Assembly (NCBI GenBank): GCA_031459235.1 | Contig: JAVKIY010000060.1 | Location: 1-18,041, forward strand | Length of the DNA: 18,041 nucleotides | Reading direction: 5' to 3' | Source of the DNA: Fervidifonticultor_A tertius | Lineage (GTDB): Bacteria > Sysuimicrobiota > Sysuimicrobiia > Sysuimicrobiales > Humicultoraceae | Shown: piece after piece, positions 1 to 7,410 of the stretch | Layout: each line of letters begins with the position of its first letter | Numbering within the stretch: the first letter of the stretch is position 1 | Made by a program: the position numbers and the translations under genes | The notes under the pieces: generated by a model | Databases searched by the model: none | What the model was told of the DNA's origin: nothing | The model's input: only the letters and a program-made list of their open reading frames with translations

Positions 1-176
1 TGGCCGCCGGCCTGATGATGGGCGTGAGCATGGGCATCGGCGGCGTGCTGGTCGGCCCGCTGAGCGCGCTCGCGCAGGCCTTCGGCATCGTTCCGGTGCT
101 GACCGTGGTGAGCCTGCTGCCGCTGCCCGGCAGCTTGCTCACGCTCTCGCTCACGCGGCCGGCGCGCGCCGCCTAG
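1..176 (+). CDS. MFS transporter, C-terminal end (partial)
   Basis: The reading frame enters from the left edge (first full codon at base 3) and stops at TAG 174-176, leaving 57 residues. The visible part is two hydrophobic stretches rich in Gly, Ala, Val and Leu with a Met/Gly-rich start, followed by a short Arg-ending tail. This looks like the last two transmembrane helices of a major facilitator superfamily permease, of the fosmidomycin-resistance type or similar. No substrate can be inferred. A GC-rich hairpin follows 8 nt after the stop, so it is probably the last gene of its transcript. Family assignment is inference from hydrophobicity and composition, because no signature motif lies in this fragment. 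Confidence 0.6.
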   Translation, partial: AAGLMMGVSMGIGGVLVGPLSALAQAFGIVPVLTVVSLLPLPGSLLTLSLTRPARAA

Positions 177-184
177 CCGCGCGC

Positions 185-209
185 CGCGGCTCCCGGGGCC
201 CGGGCCGCG
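185..209 (+). terminator. Hairpin after the MFS gene, terminator-like
   Basis: Bases 185-189 pair with 205-209 and bases 192-196 with 200-204, with a 2-nt bulge (190-191) and a 3-nt loop. It starts 8 nt past the MFS stop. There is no clear T-tract directly after it, so intrinsic termination is plausible but not certain. Confidence 0.35.
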
Positions 210-214
210 AGGGA

Positions 215-243
215 TTGTGCTTTCCCACCGTCCGTGAGACAAT
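215..243 (+). promoter_or_regulatory. Candidate promoter of the cold-shock gene
   Basis: TTGTGC (215-220) and GACAAT (238-243) lie 17 nt apart, matching 3/6 and 4/6 of the sigma-70 consensus. The implied transcript would start near 250 and have a leader of about 58 nt before the cold-shock ATG. The boxes are weak matches in a GC-rich background, but position and spacing fit. Confidence 0.3.
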
Positions 244-307
244 ACGCGGGCATCGCAGAAGGTATGCAGTCTCTGTGGTAGCCTGCACGACAAAGGTGGT
301 TGGCAGC

Positions 308-514
308 ATGGCAACAGGCACCGTGAAGTGGTTCAGCAGCGAGAAGGGGTACGGCTTCATCACCCCGGAGGACGGGTCGAAGGACCTGTTCGTGCACTTC
401 AGCGGGATCGTCGGCGAGGGCTACAAGTCGCTCGTCGAGGGGCAGAAGGTCGAGTACACGCAGACGCAGGGACAGAAGGGGCCGCAGGCGACCAACGTCC
501 GGCCGATCGGCTAA
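308..514 (+). CDS. Cold-shock domain protein (CspA family)
   Basis: This is a 68-residue protein, the usual size for a single cold-shock domain. It has both RNA-binding motifs: KGYGFI (RNP1, residues 13-18) and DLFVHFS (RNP2, about residues 26-32), plus the typical start TGTVKWF. Such proteins fold as an OB-type beta barrel that binds single-stranded RNA or DNA and melts RNA structure in the cytoplasm, during cold shock or constitutively. The start at ATG 308 is favoured by the Shine-Dalgarno-like AAAGGTGG at 292-299 and by the family N-terminus; the frame is open further upstream but without homology. It appears monocistronic, with a candidate promoter about 65 nt upstream of the ATG and a strong hairpin 26 nt after the stop. 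Whether this copy is cold-induced cannot be told from the sequence. Confidence 0.96.
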   Translation: MATGTVKWFSSEKGYGFITPEDGSKDLFVHFSGIVGEGYKSLVEGQKVEYTQTQGQKGPQATNVRPIG

Positions 515-540
515 CCCTCCTCACAATCGACACCGCGGGT

Positions 541-577
541 GCGCGCGGGCCCGGGCGAGATGCCCGGGCCCGCGCGC
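541..577 (+). terminator. Perfect 16-bp hairpin after the cold-shock gene
   Basis: Bases 541-556 are perfectly complementary to 562-577 around the 5-nt loop GAGAT. The stem is entirely G/C and is followed by GTCTTG, a poor T-tract. It lies between the cold-shock gene and the UPF0182 gene and most likely ends the cold-shock transcript or protects its 3' end. Confidence 0.6.
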
Positions 578-630
578 GTCTTGCCGCCCGGGCGCCACGG
601 GCTCCCACCCACGGGGGAACAGGTGATCCC

Positions 631-659
631 TGGTCGTCCCTCCGGGTTTCCCGCATAAT
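631..659 (+). promoter_or_regulatory. Candidate promoter of the UPF0182 gene
   Basis: CATAAT at 654-659 matches 5/6 of the -10 consensus and lies 17 nt after TGGTCG (631-636), a weak -35 match (3/6). It follows the upstream hairpin and leaves a leader of about 50 nt before ATG 716. The -10 box is the convincing part. Confidence 0.35.
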
Positions 660-715
660 GGCAGCGAACCTCGCGCACGGCGACCGACGCGTCCAAACTT
701 TAAGGAGGGACCCCC

Positions 716-3439
716 ATGAGCCGAGGCCGCCTCCTCATCCTCCTGATCTTCCTGATCGTGTTCTGGGTCGGGCCTATGCTCCTGGGCCTGGTGACCGACT
801 GGCTGTGGTTCGCCGATCTCGGCTTCCTCGGCGTGTACCGCACGCGACTGCTGACCCAGGGGCTGCTGTTCCTGGCGGGCGGCGGGGCCGCGCTCGCCTT
901 CATCTTGGGCAGCGCTCGGCTGGCCGACCGTCTCGGCCGGCAGGCCGTGGGCACGCTCGAGTTCGCCGGCAGCGCGTCGGTCCGCGCGATGGAACCGATG
1001 GTCCGGCTGGCGATCGTGGGCGGCAGCGGGTTCCTGGCCCTGATGGCCGCGGGCACCCTGGCCGCCTCGTGGAGCGAGGTGCTCCTGTTCCTGCGCCCCA
1101 CGCCCTTCGACGCCACCGATCCGTTGTTCGGCCGTGACATCAGCTTCTACGTCTTCACGCTGCCGGTCTACCGGCTCGCGCAGAGCTGGCTCGTCACCGT
1201 CACCCTAATGGCCTTGCTCGCCGCGGTCGGCGTCTACGCGGTGCGGACCTTGCTCCCGCAGCTTCCGCCGAGCCTGATGGACGCCGAGGAACTGCGCGCC
1301 CCGCAGGCGCAGATCCAGCTCTTCCTCACGCCCGCGATGCGCGCGCACCTCTTTGGGCTCGGTGCGCTCCTCTTTCTGTTGCTGGCATGGGGCTACCGCC
1401 TCAACATCTTCGACCTGGTCTACTCGACCCGCGGCGCCGCGTTCGGGGCCGGGTACACCGACGTGGCCGCGCGGCTGCCGGCCCTGTGGTTCCTGCTGGT
1501 CGTCGCGGTCGGGGCTGCGGCGGCGCTGCTGGTCGGGACGCGCCGCGAAGGGTTCCGGCTGCCGGTGGCCGCCGCCGTCGTCTGGGCCATCTCCGCCTTC
1601 GTGGTCGGCGGCCTCTACCCGGCGGTGGTGCAGCGGCTGATCGTCCAGCCGCAGGAGCTGGAGCGCGAGCGTCCCTTCATCGAGCGGACGATCCGGATGA
1701 CGCGCGAGGCGTTCGCGCTGGACCGCATCGAGGAGACGCCGATCGCCGGCGAGGACATGGTTACCCCGGAGGCGATCGCCGCCAACCCAGGGACCATCGG
1801 CAACATCCGGCTGTGGGACCCCGAGCCGCTGCTGACGACCTACAACCAGATCCAGAGCATCCGGCTGTACTACGAGTTCGCCAACGTGGACGTGGACCGC
1901 TACACCATCGACGGCCGGTACCGGCAGGTGATGGTGGCCGCCCGCGAGCTGGTGCCCGAGCGCCTGCCGTCGCAGGCGCAGACGTGGGTCAACCGCCGGC
2001 TGCAGTTCACCCACGGCTACGGCGCGGCGATGAGCGCGGTCAACGAGGTGACGCCCGAGGGCCTGCCCACGCTCTTCCTGCAGGACGTCCCGCCGCGCGG
2101 CAAGCTGCCGGTGGATCGGCCCGAGATCTACTACAGCGAGCGCTCGCACGACTACGTGATCGTGCGGACGCGGTTCCCCGAGTTCAGCTACCCACGGGGC
2201 GAGGAGAACGTCTACACGACCTACGAGGGGCGCACCGGCGTCGGGCTGGGCTCGCGCGCCCGTCGCGCGCTGTTCGCCTGGCGGTTCCGTGACGTGAACA
2301 TCCTGCTCTCGGACGCGATCACCCGCGAGAGCGTCATCCTCTATCACCGCAACATCGTCGAGCGCGTCGGCCGGGTGGCGCCCTTCCTCCGGCTGGATAG
2401 CGACCCCTACATCGTGGTCGCCGACGGGCGGCTGTTTTGGATCCTGGACGCGTACACGACCTCGAGCCGCTACCCCTACGCCCAGCCGCACCGCGACGGA
2501 TTCAACTACATCCGCAACAGCGTCAAGGCCGTCGTGGACGCCTACCACGGCACCGTGTCGCTCTACGTCGCCGAACCGGACGATCCGATCATCCGCAGCT
2601 ACGCCCGGATCTTCCCGGGCGTACTCCGGCCGATGGCCGACCTGCCCGCGGGGCTACGGGCTCACTTGCGCTACCCGCAGGACATCTTCGCGGCGCAGGC
2701 CGAGATGTACCGTACCTTCCACATGCAGGACCCGCGCGTCTTCTACAACCGCGAGGATGTGTGGGTGTTCCCCGAGGAGATCTACATCGACCGGCCGCGC
2801 CAGATGACGCCGTACTACATCATCATGCGGCTACCCGGCGCGCCGCGCGAGGAGTTCGTCCTCATCCTGCCCTACACGCCGCCGGGCCGGCAGAACATGA
2901 TCACCTGGCTGGCGGCGCGCTCGGACGGCGAGCACTACGGCCAGCTCAAGGCGTTCCGCTACCCGAAGGACAAACTGGTCTTCGGACCTATGCAGATCGA
3001 GGCGCGGCTCAACCAGGACCCCGCGATCTCGCAGCAGTTCACGCTGTGGAGCCAGGGCGGCAACCGCGTTATCCGGGGGAACTTGATCGTCATCCCGATC
3101 GGCGAGGCGAACCTCTACGTGGAGCCGATCTACCTGCAGGCCGAACAGGGCCGGCTGCCCGAGATGAAGCAGGTCGTGCTCGCGAGCGGGAACCGCATCG
3201 TGATGGAGGCCACGGTGGACCGCGCGCTGCGCGGGCTCTTCGCCGAGGTGCCGCCGCCGCGGCCGGTGGTCGGCCGCGTGATCCCCGCGCCGCAGGCGCC
3301 GCCCCCAGACGGCGCATCGCCCGCCGACCCCGCGGGGCTGCTCCGCTCGCTCCAGGAGCGCCACGCGCGGGTGGCCGAGGAGCTGCGCGTGATCGAGCGC
3401 GAGCTGCAACGGCTGCGGGAGGCGCTCGAGCGGCGCTAG
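716..3439 (+). CDS. UPF0182 family membrane protein
   Basis: This 907-residue protein has the layout of the UPF0182 (COG1615) family. The N-terminal third holds about seven hydrophobic helices (approx. residues 5-25, 45-66, 97-118, 160-177, 214-232, 257-275, 283-303); a large soluble, probably extracytoplasmic region follows. Family-like stretches include DWLWFADLGF (about 27-36) and GRDISFYVFTLPVY in the loop before the fourth helix. The C-terminus has a Pro/Ala-rich linker (about 840-868) and then a predicted coiled coil rich in Leu, Glu and Arg up to the end. The start is firm: TAAGGAGG at 701-708 lies 7 nt before ATG 716. The family is widespread in actinobacteria, cyanobacteria and some Firmicutes, but its biochemical role is not established, so I assign none. 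It is transcribed alone and converges on the GYD gene. Confidence 0.93.
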   Translation: MSRGRLLILLIFLIVFWVGPMLLGLVTDWLWFADLGFLGVYRTRLLTQGLLFLAGGGAALAFILGSARLADRLGRQAVGTLEFAGSASVRAMEPMVRLAIVGGSGFLALMAAGTLAASWSEVLLFLRPTPFDATDPLFGRDISFYVFTLPVYRLAQSWLVTVTLMALLAAVGVYAVRTLLPQLPPSLMDAEELRAPQAQIQLFLTPAMRAHLFGLGALLFLLLAWGYRLNIFDLVYSTRGAAFGAGYTDVAARLPALWFLLVVAVGAAAALLVGTRREGFRLPVAAAVVWAISAFVVGGLYPAVVQRLIVQPQELERERPFIERTIRMTREAFALDRIEETPIAGEDMVTPEAIAANPGTIGNIRLWDPEPLLTTYNQIQSIRLYYEFANVDVDRYTIDGRYRQVMVAARELVPERLPSQAQTWVNRRLQFTHGYGAAMSAVNEVTPEGLPTLFLQDVPPRGKLPVDRPEIYYSERSHDYVIVRTRFPEFSYPRGEENVYTTYEGRTGVGLGSRARRALFAWRFRDVNILLSDAITRESVILYHRNIVERVGRVAPFLRLDSDPYIVVADGRLFWILDAYTTSSRYPYAQPHRDGFNYIRNSVKAVVDAYHGTVSLYVAEPDDPIIRSYARIFPGVLRPMADLPAGLRAHLRYPQDIFAAQAEMYRTFHMQDPRVFYNREDVWVFPEEIYIDRPRQMTPYYIIMRLPGAPREEFVLILPYTPPGRQNMITWLAARSDGEHYGQLKAFRYPKDKLVFGPMQIEARLNQDPAISQQFTLWSQGGNRVIRGNLIVIPIGEANLYVEPIYLQAEQGRLPEMKQVVLASGNRIVMEATVDRALRGLFAEVPPPRPVVGRVIPAPQAPPPDGASPADPAGLLRSLQERHARVAEELRVIERELQRLREALERR

Positions 3440-3464
3440 CGGGTCAGGCCTGTCGCGCAAGCGA

Positions 3465-3490
3465 AGCGGCCGCGCCAGCGCGCGGCCGCT
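3465..3490. terminator. Hairpin between convergent genes
   Basis: Bases 3465-3474 pair perfectly with 3481-3490 (10 bp, almost all G/C) around a 6-nt loop. It sits between the stop codons of the UPF0182 gene (plus) and the GYD gene (minus), so it may act for both transcripts. No T-run is present on either side. Confidence 0.5.
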
Positions 3491-3511
3491 CCCCAGGGGC
3501 CCGCGCGTGCG

Positions 3512-3832
3512 CTACTGTCCCGGCGCCCGGTAGCTGACGGCCTTCTTGGTGGCCTGGTCGATCTCTTCCGGTGTGAGCAGGACCGTCGTCCTGCCCGCGA
3601 ACCCCCCGGCGGCGGCAACGGCCAGCGACACGGCGGCGACGCTCACGTTGTCCGGCGCGTCGAGCAGCAGCACGACGTCGTCCTTGCCGAACGTGAAGTA
3701 GAACGCCTCGACCTTACCGCCCACGCTCTCCACCGCGTGCTGCGCGGCGGCCCGCCGCCTGGAGCCACCGTCCTTCAACAGTCCCTTGACGCCCTCCAGC
3801 GTGTACGATCCCTGGAACAGGTACTTGGGCAT
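3512..3832 (-). CDS. GYD domain protein
   Basis: This is a 106-residue protein starting MPKYLFQGSYTLEGVKGLL. It contains the usual parts of a GYD-domain (PF08734) protein: the Y-x-x-QGSYT strand, a helix with GG-S-R-R after it, a central GGKVEAFYFTFGKDDVV segment and a C-terminal LTPEE-ID stretch. The fold is a small ferredoxin-like alpha/beta domain. Its function is not established, and no ligand can be named. ATG at 3832 is chosen because AGGAGG (3840-3845 on the complement) lies 7 nt before it; the frame is open 30 codons further upstream, but that part is not family-like. It converges on the UPF0182 gene and lies about 130 nt downstream of the toxin-antitoxin remnant, with its own ribosome site. 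Confidence 0.88.
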   Translation of the reverse strand: MPKYLFQGSYTLEGVKGLLKDGGSRRRAAAQHAVESVGGKVEAFYFTFGKDDVVLLLDAPDNVSVAAVSLAVAAAGGFAGRTTVLLTPEEIDQATKKAVSYRAPGQ

Positions 3833-3962
3833 GATGCCACCTCCTGGGAGATACGCGCTCACCTGTGCTGCTGCCACCGGAAGAAGAAGCGCGGCGCGTG
3901 CACGGCGGGTGCGGCCGGACACGGTCCCGGGTTCGCGGGGTGGTCGGGATTCCCTGCGCGGG

Positions 3963-4365
3963 CTATCCGAGGAGGGCTCGAAGCGACTCGCGAGCCAGGA
4001 CCGCCATGTCCATCGCCTGCAGCGCCGTGCTCTCCACGAATCTCAGCCGTCGGTCGTCGTCGCGAGAGCACAGGAGGCGCCCGCGCACGGCCGCCATGCG
4101 CAACCCCGATGGCGCATCGTTGAGCACGACCACGTCGGCAGCAATCCCAATGGCACGCTCGATGCGCGCCATGAGGTCGAGGCGCACTGCAAGCGTATCC
4201 GGTACACCGGCGGCATCCGGGGGCGAGGAAGACGGCCACGTCGACGTCTGCGAAGGGACGGCCCTCGGCAAACGACCCGAAAAGGTAGGCGAAGACGACG
4301 TGCTCGACGTCCCTGAGACACTCGCCGACCCTTGCGATCAGCGCGTCGCTCTCGGCGCGAGGGAG
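3963..4365 (-). pseudogene. Broken MNT-type nucleotidyltransferase (antitoxin remnant)
   Basis: Two minus-strand frames together spell a minimal nucleotidyltransferase. The upstream frame (from about 4365) carries YLFGSFAEG followed by ADVDVAVFLAP, that is, the catalytic GS motif and the D-x-D pair. At the run of five G (4219-4223, C5 in the coding sense) homology jumps to the next frame, which continues with PDAAGVPDTL, a Leu/Arg-rich helix and the ending RESLRALLG, stopping at 3963-3965. Removing one base from the C5 run restores one frame. No start codon was found for the upstream part, which runs straight out of the truncated hepT sequence. In intact systems MNT proteins neutralise a HEPN toxin, in known cases by AMPylating it. 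Here the product is probably not made. The single-base shift could be a sequencing error, but the missing start is independent of it. Confidence 0.75.
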
Positions 4366-4550
4366 CGAGTGCCGGACGCCGCCGCGGCCTCCACCACGAC
4401 AATCAGGCCGTACCGGGCCGCCCTGACCTTCTCGGGGTCGTCCGCGAACGCGCCTTCCGGCATCTTTGCGTACGCGCGCAGCGCGCCGACCTCGCGGCGA
4501 ATGTCGGCCGCTCGTGCGCGAATCAACTCGATGTTGAGGAACGCGAACAT
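4338..4550 (-). pseudogene. Truncated HepT-like HEPN toxin (DUF86) remnant
   Basis: The first about 55 residues match the N-terminal half of HepT-type (DUF86) HEPN proteins: an initial helix with IELIRARAADIRREVGALRAY, then PEGAFADDPEKVRAARYGLIVVVEAA. Intact family members have roughly 110-145 residues and carry the RNase motif R-x4-6-H in the second half. Here the frame ends after 70 residues at 4338-4340, and nucleotidyltransferase sequence begins almost at once in another frame, so the catalytic half is gone. The start at ATG 4550 is supported by AGGAGG (4556-4561 on the complement). A deletion joining toxin N-terminus to antitoxin, followed by decay, is the simplest reading. The original order would have been toxin gene first, antitoxin second. 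Confidence 0.72.
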
Positions 4551-4575
4551 GAGTGCCTCCTGGCAACCGGCCCCC

Positions 4576-4604
4576 ATCTTACCATCCGGGAAAGGCCACT
4601 GGCG
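4576..4604 (-). promoter_or_regulatory. Candidate extended -10 promoter of the hepT remnant
   Basis: On the complement, TGG directly precedes TAAGAT (4576-4581), an extended -10 arrangement. CGCCAG (4599-4604) lies 17 nt upstream. The same CGCCAG-17 nt-TGG-extended layout is found in front of the tRNA-Lys gene. The implied start is about 20 nt before the hepT ATG. Confidence 0.35.
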
Positions 4605-4672
4605 CGGCGAGGCGTTCTAGACTGCACGGCTCGCCGGCGCTCGAGCACCTGGTCGAGGCGGACCGGCAGACC

Positions 4673-4700
4673 GTGGAGCCCGCGGATGCGCGGGCTCCAC
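4673..4700 (-). terminator. 12-bp hairpin after the HAD gene
   Basis: Bases 4673-4684 pair perfectly with 4689-4700 around the loop GATG. It begins 1 nt after the HAD stop codon (4702-4704) and lies in the 151-bp gap (4551-4701) before the hepT remnant. No T-tract follows, but the position fits termination or 3'-end protection of the HAD transcript. Confidence 0.5.
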
Positions 4701-4701
4701 G

Positions 4702-5415
4702 TCACGTTAGGGCATCGGCCAGCTCGATGAAGTCGCGGACGACCAGGTCGGGCTGGTACGGCGTGTCCTCGTAGGGCAGCCCGTAGCGGTTCACGTATGC
4801 GCCGCGCATACCGCACGCACGCGCACCCACGACGTCGAACGAGTTCGCGGAGACCATCAGGCACTCGTGCGTCTCCAGCCCCAGCTCCCGCGCCGCCCGG
4901 CGGTAGACCGCCGGGTGCGGCTTGAACACGCCGACCGACGACACCGAGAACACCGCGTCGAACGCCCACCGCACCTGGTGCGCCACCAGGTGGTCGAGGA
5001 ACTCCGACTCGCCGTTGGAGAGGACGACGAGCCGGTAGCGGTCCCGTAGCCGCTCAAGCCCCGGCCGCACGTCGGGAAACGGCTCGAGCCCGCGCCACGC
5101 CGCCATGACGCGCGCGACCTCCTGCGGCGAGGCGTCGATGCCGTTCTGCCGCAACACGTAGACCAGTGCACGCCGCGCGGTCTCCAAGTAGCCGCTGTGG
5201 CCGAGCATCATGAGCGTGTCCTGGAACTGCTCGAGCCTCTGCCGTGCGCGCCACTGCTCCCAGACCCGGTCGGCGGGGGCGGTGGCGCCCTTATCCGCGA
5301 GGAAGCGCCGCAGCGGCGGGGTGAGGCTGCCATCGAGGTCGAGGACGGTGCCGAAGACGTCGAAGGTGAGCGCCCGCACCTGAGGGAGGTGCGGCGCCCG
5401 GCGAGCCGAACTCAT
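4702..5415 (-). CDS. HAD-superfamily hydrolase, haloacid dehalogenase type II-like
   Basis: A 237-residue protein of the size usual for L-2-haloacid dehalogenases. It carries all four HAD motifs: FDVFGT with the nucleophile Asp19, VLSNG (Ser133-Asn134), Lys165 in GVFKPHP, and SANSFDVVGARACGM with Ser189, Asn191 and Asp194. The last motif and the Arg-containing segment RARQRLEQFQ (57-66) are typical of the type II dehalogenases, which release halide from 2-haloacids through an aspartyl ester. Phosphatases of the same fold can look similar, so the substrate is inference. ATG 5415 is chosen because CTCCTCC on the plus strand (5424-5430; GGAGGAG in the coding sense) precedes it by 8 nt; a second ATG lies 21 bases upstream. 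It lies 47 nt downstream of the tetratricopeptide gene and may be cotranscribed with it. A hairpin follows its stop. Confidence 0.88.
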   Translation of the reverse strand: MSSARRAPHLPQVRALTFDVFGTVLDLDGSLTPPLRRFLADKGATAPADRVWEQWRARQRLEQFQDTLMMLGHSGYLETARRALVYVLRQNGIDASPQEVARVMAAWRGLEPFPDVRPGLERLRDRYRLVVLSNGESEFLDHLVAHQVRWAFDAVFSVSSVGVFKPHPAVYRRAARELGLETHECLMVSANSFDVVGARACGMRGAYVNRYGLPYEDTPYQPDLVVRDFIELADALT

Positions 5416-5462
5416 ACGATCCGCTCCTCCGTGCATCCTCAATTCCTGTGCTCGACCACCCT

Positions 5463-6692
5463 CTACCGCTTGCGCCGCTTCGCCCGCGTCCCGGGGCGGG
5501 CTGCCGCTCGCGCCCACTCCACGGCACCCGGCGTCGTCCGCCACGCTCCGGCCAGCGCCCGGGCACAGATGATGGCCTCCTCCTCGCTGCCCAGCTCGTA
5601 GGCCGGCGGGTCCGCGCCCGGTAGCTGTTGCTCTCCCGTCAGGTAGTCGAGCACGTGGCGATTCGCGCGCAGCGCGCGGCGCAGGCTCGCGCGCGCAGCC
5701 GGGCTGTCGCCCTCCCGCCGAAACGCCAGCAGCGCCGCCCCATACCGCCACACCGCCGACGACTCGCCGCTGAACTGCCGGAGCAGCGCTCCGGCCTCCT
5801 CGTCGCGGCCTTGAACCAGCAGCGCCGGGAGGAGCCGGTCGCGGACGCCCTGGTTGTCGCCCGGGTTCAGGCGGAGGAGCTCCCGGTAGTGGTCAATCGC
5901 CTCGTCCGCCCGGCCCAGTGCCTCCAGGGTCTCCGCGAGCCCGAAGCGGGCGCGCATGTAGGGCCGAGTGGTCATCAGGCCCCAGAAGTGGCCGGCTTCC
6001 TCCTCGAAGGCCTGCGGCCCGAGCGCGCGCTCACCGGCGGCGACGCCCTGCGCGTACAGGTCGCGGGCCCGCTCGAGGTCGCCGGCGTGCTCGGCCAGGA
6101 TCACGTAGGCATCGGCGCAGTCGCCCGACAACTCGATCGCCTTTCGGGCAAGCTGGACGCGGCGGCGGCCGCGCGCGTCGAAGGCCCGATAGGCCATGTC
6201 CTGTGCCTGTTCCAGAGGCGTCGAGGCGGTCGACGGAATCGCGTCCAGCGAGCCACTGAACCGCCGGCGGATCGCGTCCTGAACCTGCTCGAGGCTCTTG
6301 AACTCCGACTGCGCCACGAACCGTTGGAGTTCGGCCGTGGCGCGTTCCATGGCGCGGCGATCGAGAACCGGACGCCGGCTGGCAGGGCGCGCATCGAGCG
6401 GCTCGAGCAGGGCCGGGAGGGAGAGCCGGTAATCCACGCACCCGTCCAAGGTCTTCACCTGACGCGACCAGCGCCCCTGGTCGATCTCGGCCTCGGTGGT
6501 CTCCGCGAGCACGCGGAGCAGGCCCTCCAGATAGGCGAGCACGTTGGCGTCCGGCCAGCGTATGCGTTCGCCCGGACCATAGCACAACGCCAGCGGGTAC
6601 GCATCGTCGCCCGCCACGGGCAGATCGTGCTTCTTCCAGAAATCCGCATCACCGGGGGGATGTCCGAGGCCGCACTGTAGAGCACCGACCAC
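5463..6692 (-). CDS. Tetratricopeptide repeat protein, 3' part of a frameshifted gene
   Basis: This frame encodes up to 409 residues from an ATG at 6692, but the real gene probably begins at 6925 in another frame. The first 15 or so residues of this frame look unlike the rest; family-like sequence starts at GDADFWKKHDLP. A linker follows, then TPR-type helices: RVQLARKAIELSGDCADAYVILAEHAGDLERA (about 179-210 in part) and PYMRARFGLAETLEALGRADEAIDHYRELLRLNPGD in pieces around 246-282, then further helical repeats. It ends in a basic KRRKR tail. This resembles a family of bacterial TPR proteins with a conserved C-terminal about 250 residues, of unknown role; TPRs usually hold protein partners. 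The shift is at the six-base C run in the coding sense (plus strand G6, 6654-6659); adding one C would join both parts into about 487 residues. Confidence 0.72.
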   Translation of the reverse strand: MVGALQCGLGHPPGDADFWKKHDLPVAGDDAYPLALCYGPGERIRWPDANVLAYLEGLLRVLAETTEAEIDQGRWSRQVKTLDGCVDYRLSLPALLEPLDARPASRRPVLDRRAMERATAELQRFVAQSEFKSLEQVQDAIRRRFSGSLDAIPSTASTPLEQAQDMAYRAFDARGRRRVQLARKAIELSGDCADAYVILAEHAGDLERARDLYAQGVAAGERALGPQAFEEEAGHFWGLMTTRPYMRARFGLAETLEALGRADEAIDHYRELLRLNPGDNQGVRDRLLPALLVQGRDEEAGALLRQFSGESSAVWRYGAALLAFRREGDSPAARASLRRALRANRHVLDYLTGEQQLPGADPPAYELGSEEEAIICARALAGAWRTTPGAVEWARAAARPGTRAKRRKR

Positions 6693-6925
6693 CGCGGGCG
6701 TCCGGTAATGGCCTCCGGTCGCACCGCATCCGCCACGTCGGCATGATCGGCAGCCGACTCGAAAAACCCGAGACCGAAGGTCTCACCGGCGGCACCGAGC
6801 ACGACCACGTGCCGCAGGCCGCGCGCGATCGAGGGCGCTTCGACGTAGAGGAGATCCTCATCCGACAGATGACGCCAGGGCGCGGCCTCGTAGAAGCGCT
6901 TCGCCGCGTCTGCGAAGGCGCGCAT
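6654..6925 (-). pseudogene. 5' part of the frameshifted tetratricopeptide gene
   Basis: Starting at ATG 6925, this frame reads MRAFADAAKRFYEAAPWRHL and goes on for about 90 residues (LLYVEAPS, VVLGAAGETFGLGFF, WSVLYSAASDIPP). This is a plausible globular alpha/beta N-terminal domain that matches the sense continuation in the neighbouring frame at 6654-6659. Past the C6 run the frame turns into Arg/Ser/Cys-rich nonsense until its stop at 6455. No strong ribosome site precedes the ATG. Whether the break is in the organism or a homopolymer read error cannot be decided here. Confidence 0.6.
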
Positions 6926-6996
6926 GCGATCTACGGTTACACCTGGAACTGCCGCTGGGCCGGGCGGGAATGTGTCGCCAGGCCTGTGGGAGCGTT

Positions 6997-7410
6997 TCAA
7001 GGCCTGACCTCGTCCGGCAGGCGGGCGAGGATGGCGTCGTAGACTTCCCGGGCGAGCGCCAGGGCTCCCTCGGCCTCCTCGCGAGGCGGCTCGTGGGGTT
7101 CGCCGGGATACCGGAACTTCCACGCGTAGTCCGTGAGCTCAGCCGCACGACGTAGCGTCGGCTCGAGGCTGCCATCGATGCTCGCGCACAACTGCCCGAT
7201 CTCAGCGCGGTTGTGCGTCTTCCGGAACACCTTGCTGTGCCAGGTGAGAAACGCCTTCATGGCCTTCTCCGCTGCCTGCTGTGCGTGAAACACGGCATCT
7301 CCAGTAAGGGCTGGGGCGGCGGCAAGATCGACCCGCCCACTGGCGAGATCGGCGCGCGCACGAACCAGCCATCCCCGCGTCTCGGCGACCAGCTCCGGGT
7401 CATGCGGCAT
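6997..7410 (-). CDS. HEPN domain protein (toxin of an MNT-HEPN pair)
   Basis: This 137-residue protein is a HEPN-domain protein (PF05168 type). It has an N-terminal helix with WLVRARADL, the signature FHAQQAAEKAMKAFL (41-55), RKTHN with Arg63 and His66 ahead of an acidic helix, and a C-terminal helical segment. HEPN proteins in such pairs are usually RNases or act as the toxin, controlled by the nucleotidyltransferase partner. I see no clear R-x4-6-H catalytic motif, so activity is not assured. ATG 7410 overlaps the end of the upstream nucleotidyltransferase gene by 11 nt, which suggests translational coupling; an upstream in-frame ATG at 7461 would give a non-homologous extension. The gene lies 71 nt before the TPR gene on the same strand. 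Confidence 0.85.
   Translation of the reverse strand: MPHDPELVAETRGWLVRARADLASGRVDLAAAPALTGDAVFHAQQAAEKAMKAFLTWHSKVFRKTHNRAEIGQLCASIDGSLEPTLRRAAELTDYAWKFRYPGEPHEPPREEAEGALALAREVYDAILARLPDEVRP

Noticed and set aside
328..1137. Long open frame overlapping the cold-shock gene and the start of the UPF0182 gene
   Set aside because: Composition is Arg/Pro/Gly-rich, as expected of off-frame reading of GC-rich DNA, and it overlaps two well-supported genes.
1205..2548. Long minus-strand frame of 447 codons inside the UPF0182 gene
   Set aside because: It is the antisense shadow of a firmly identified coding region; its His/Arg/Asp-rich content resembles no family.
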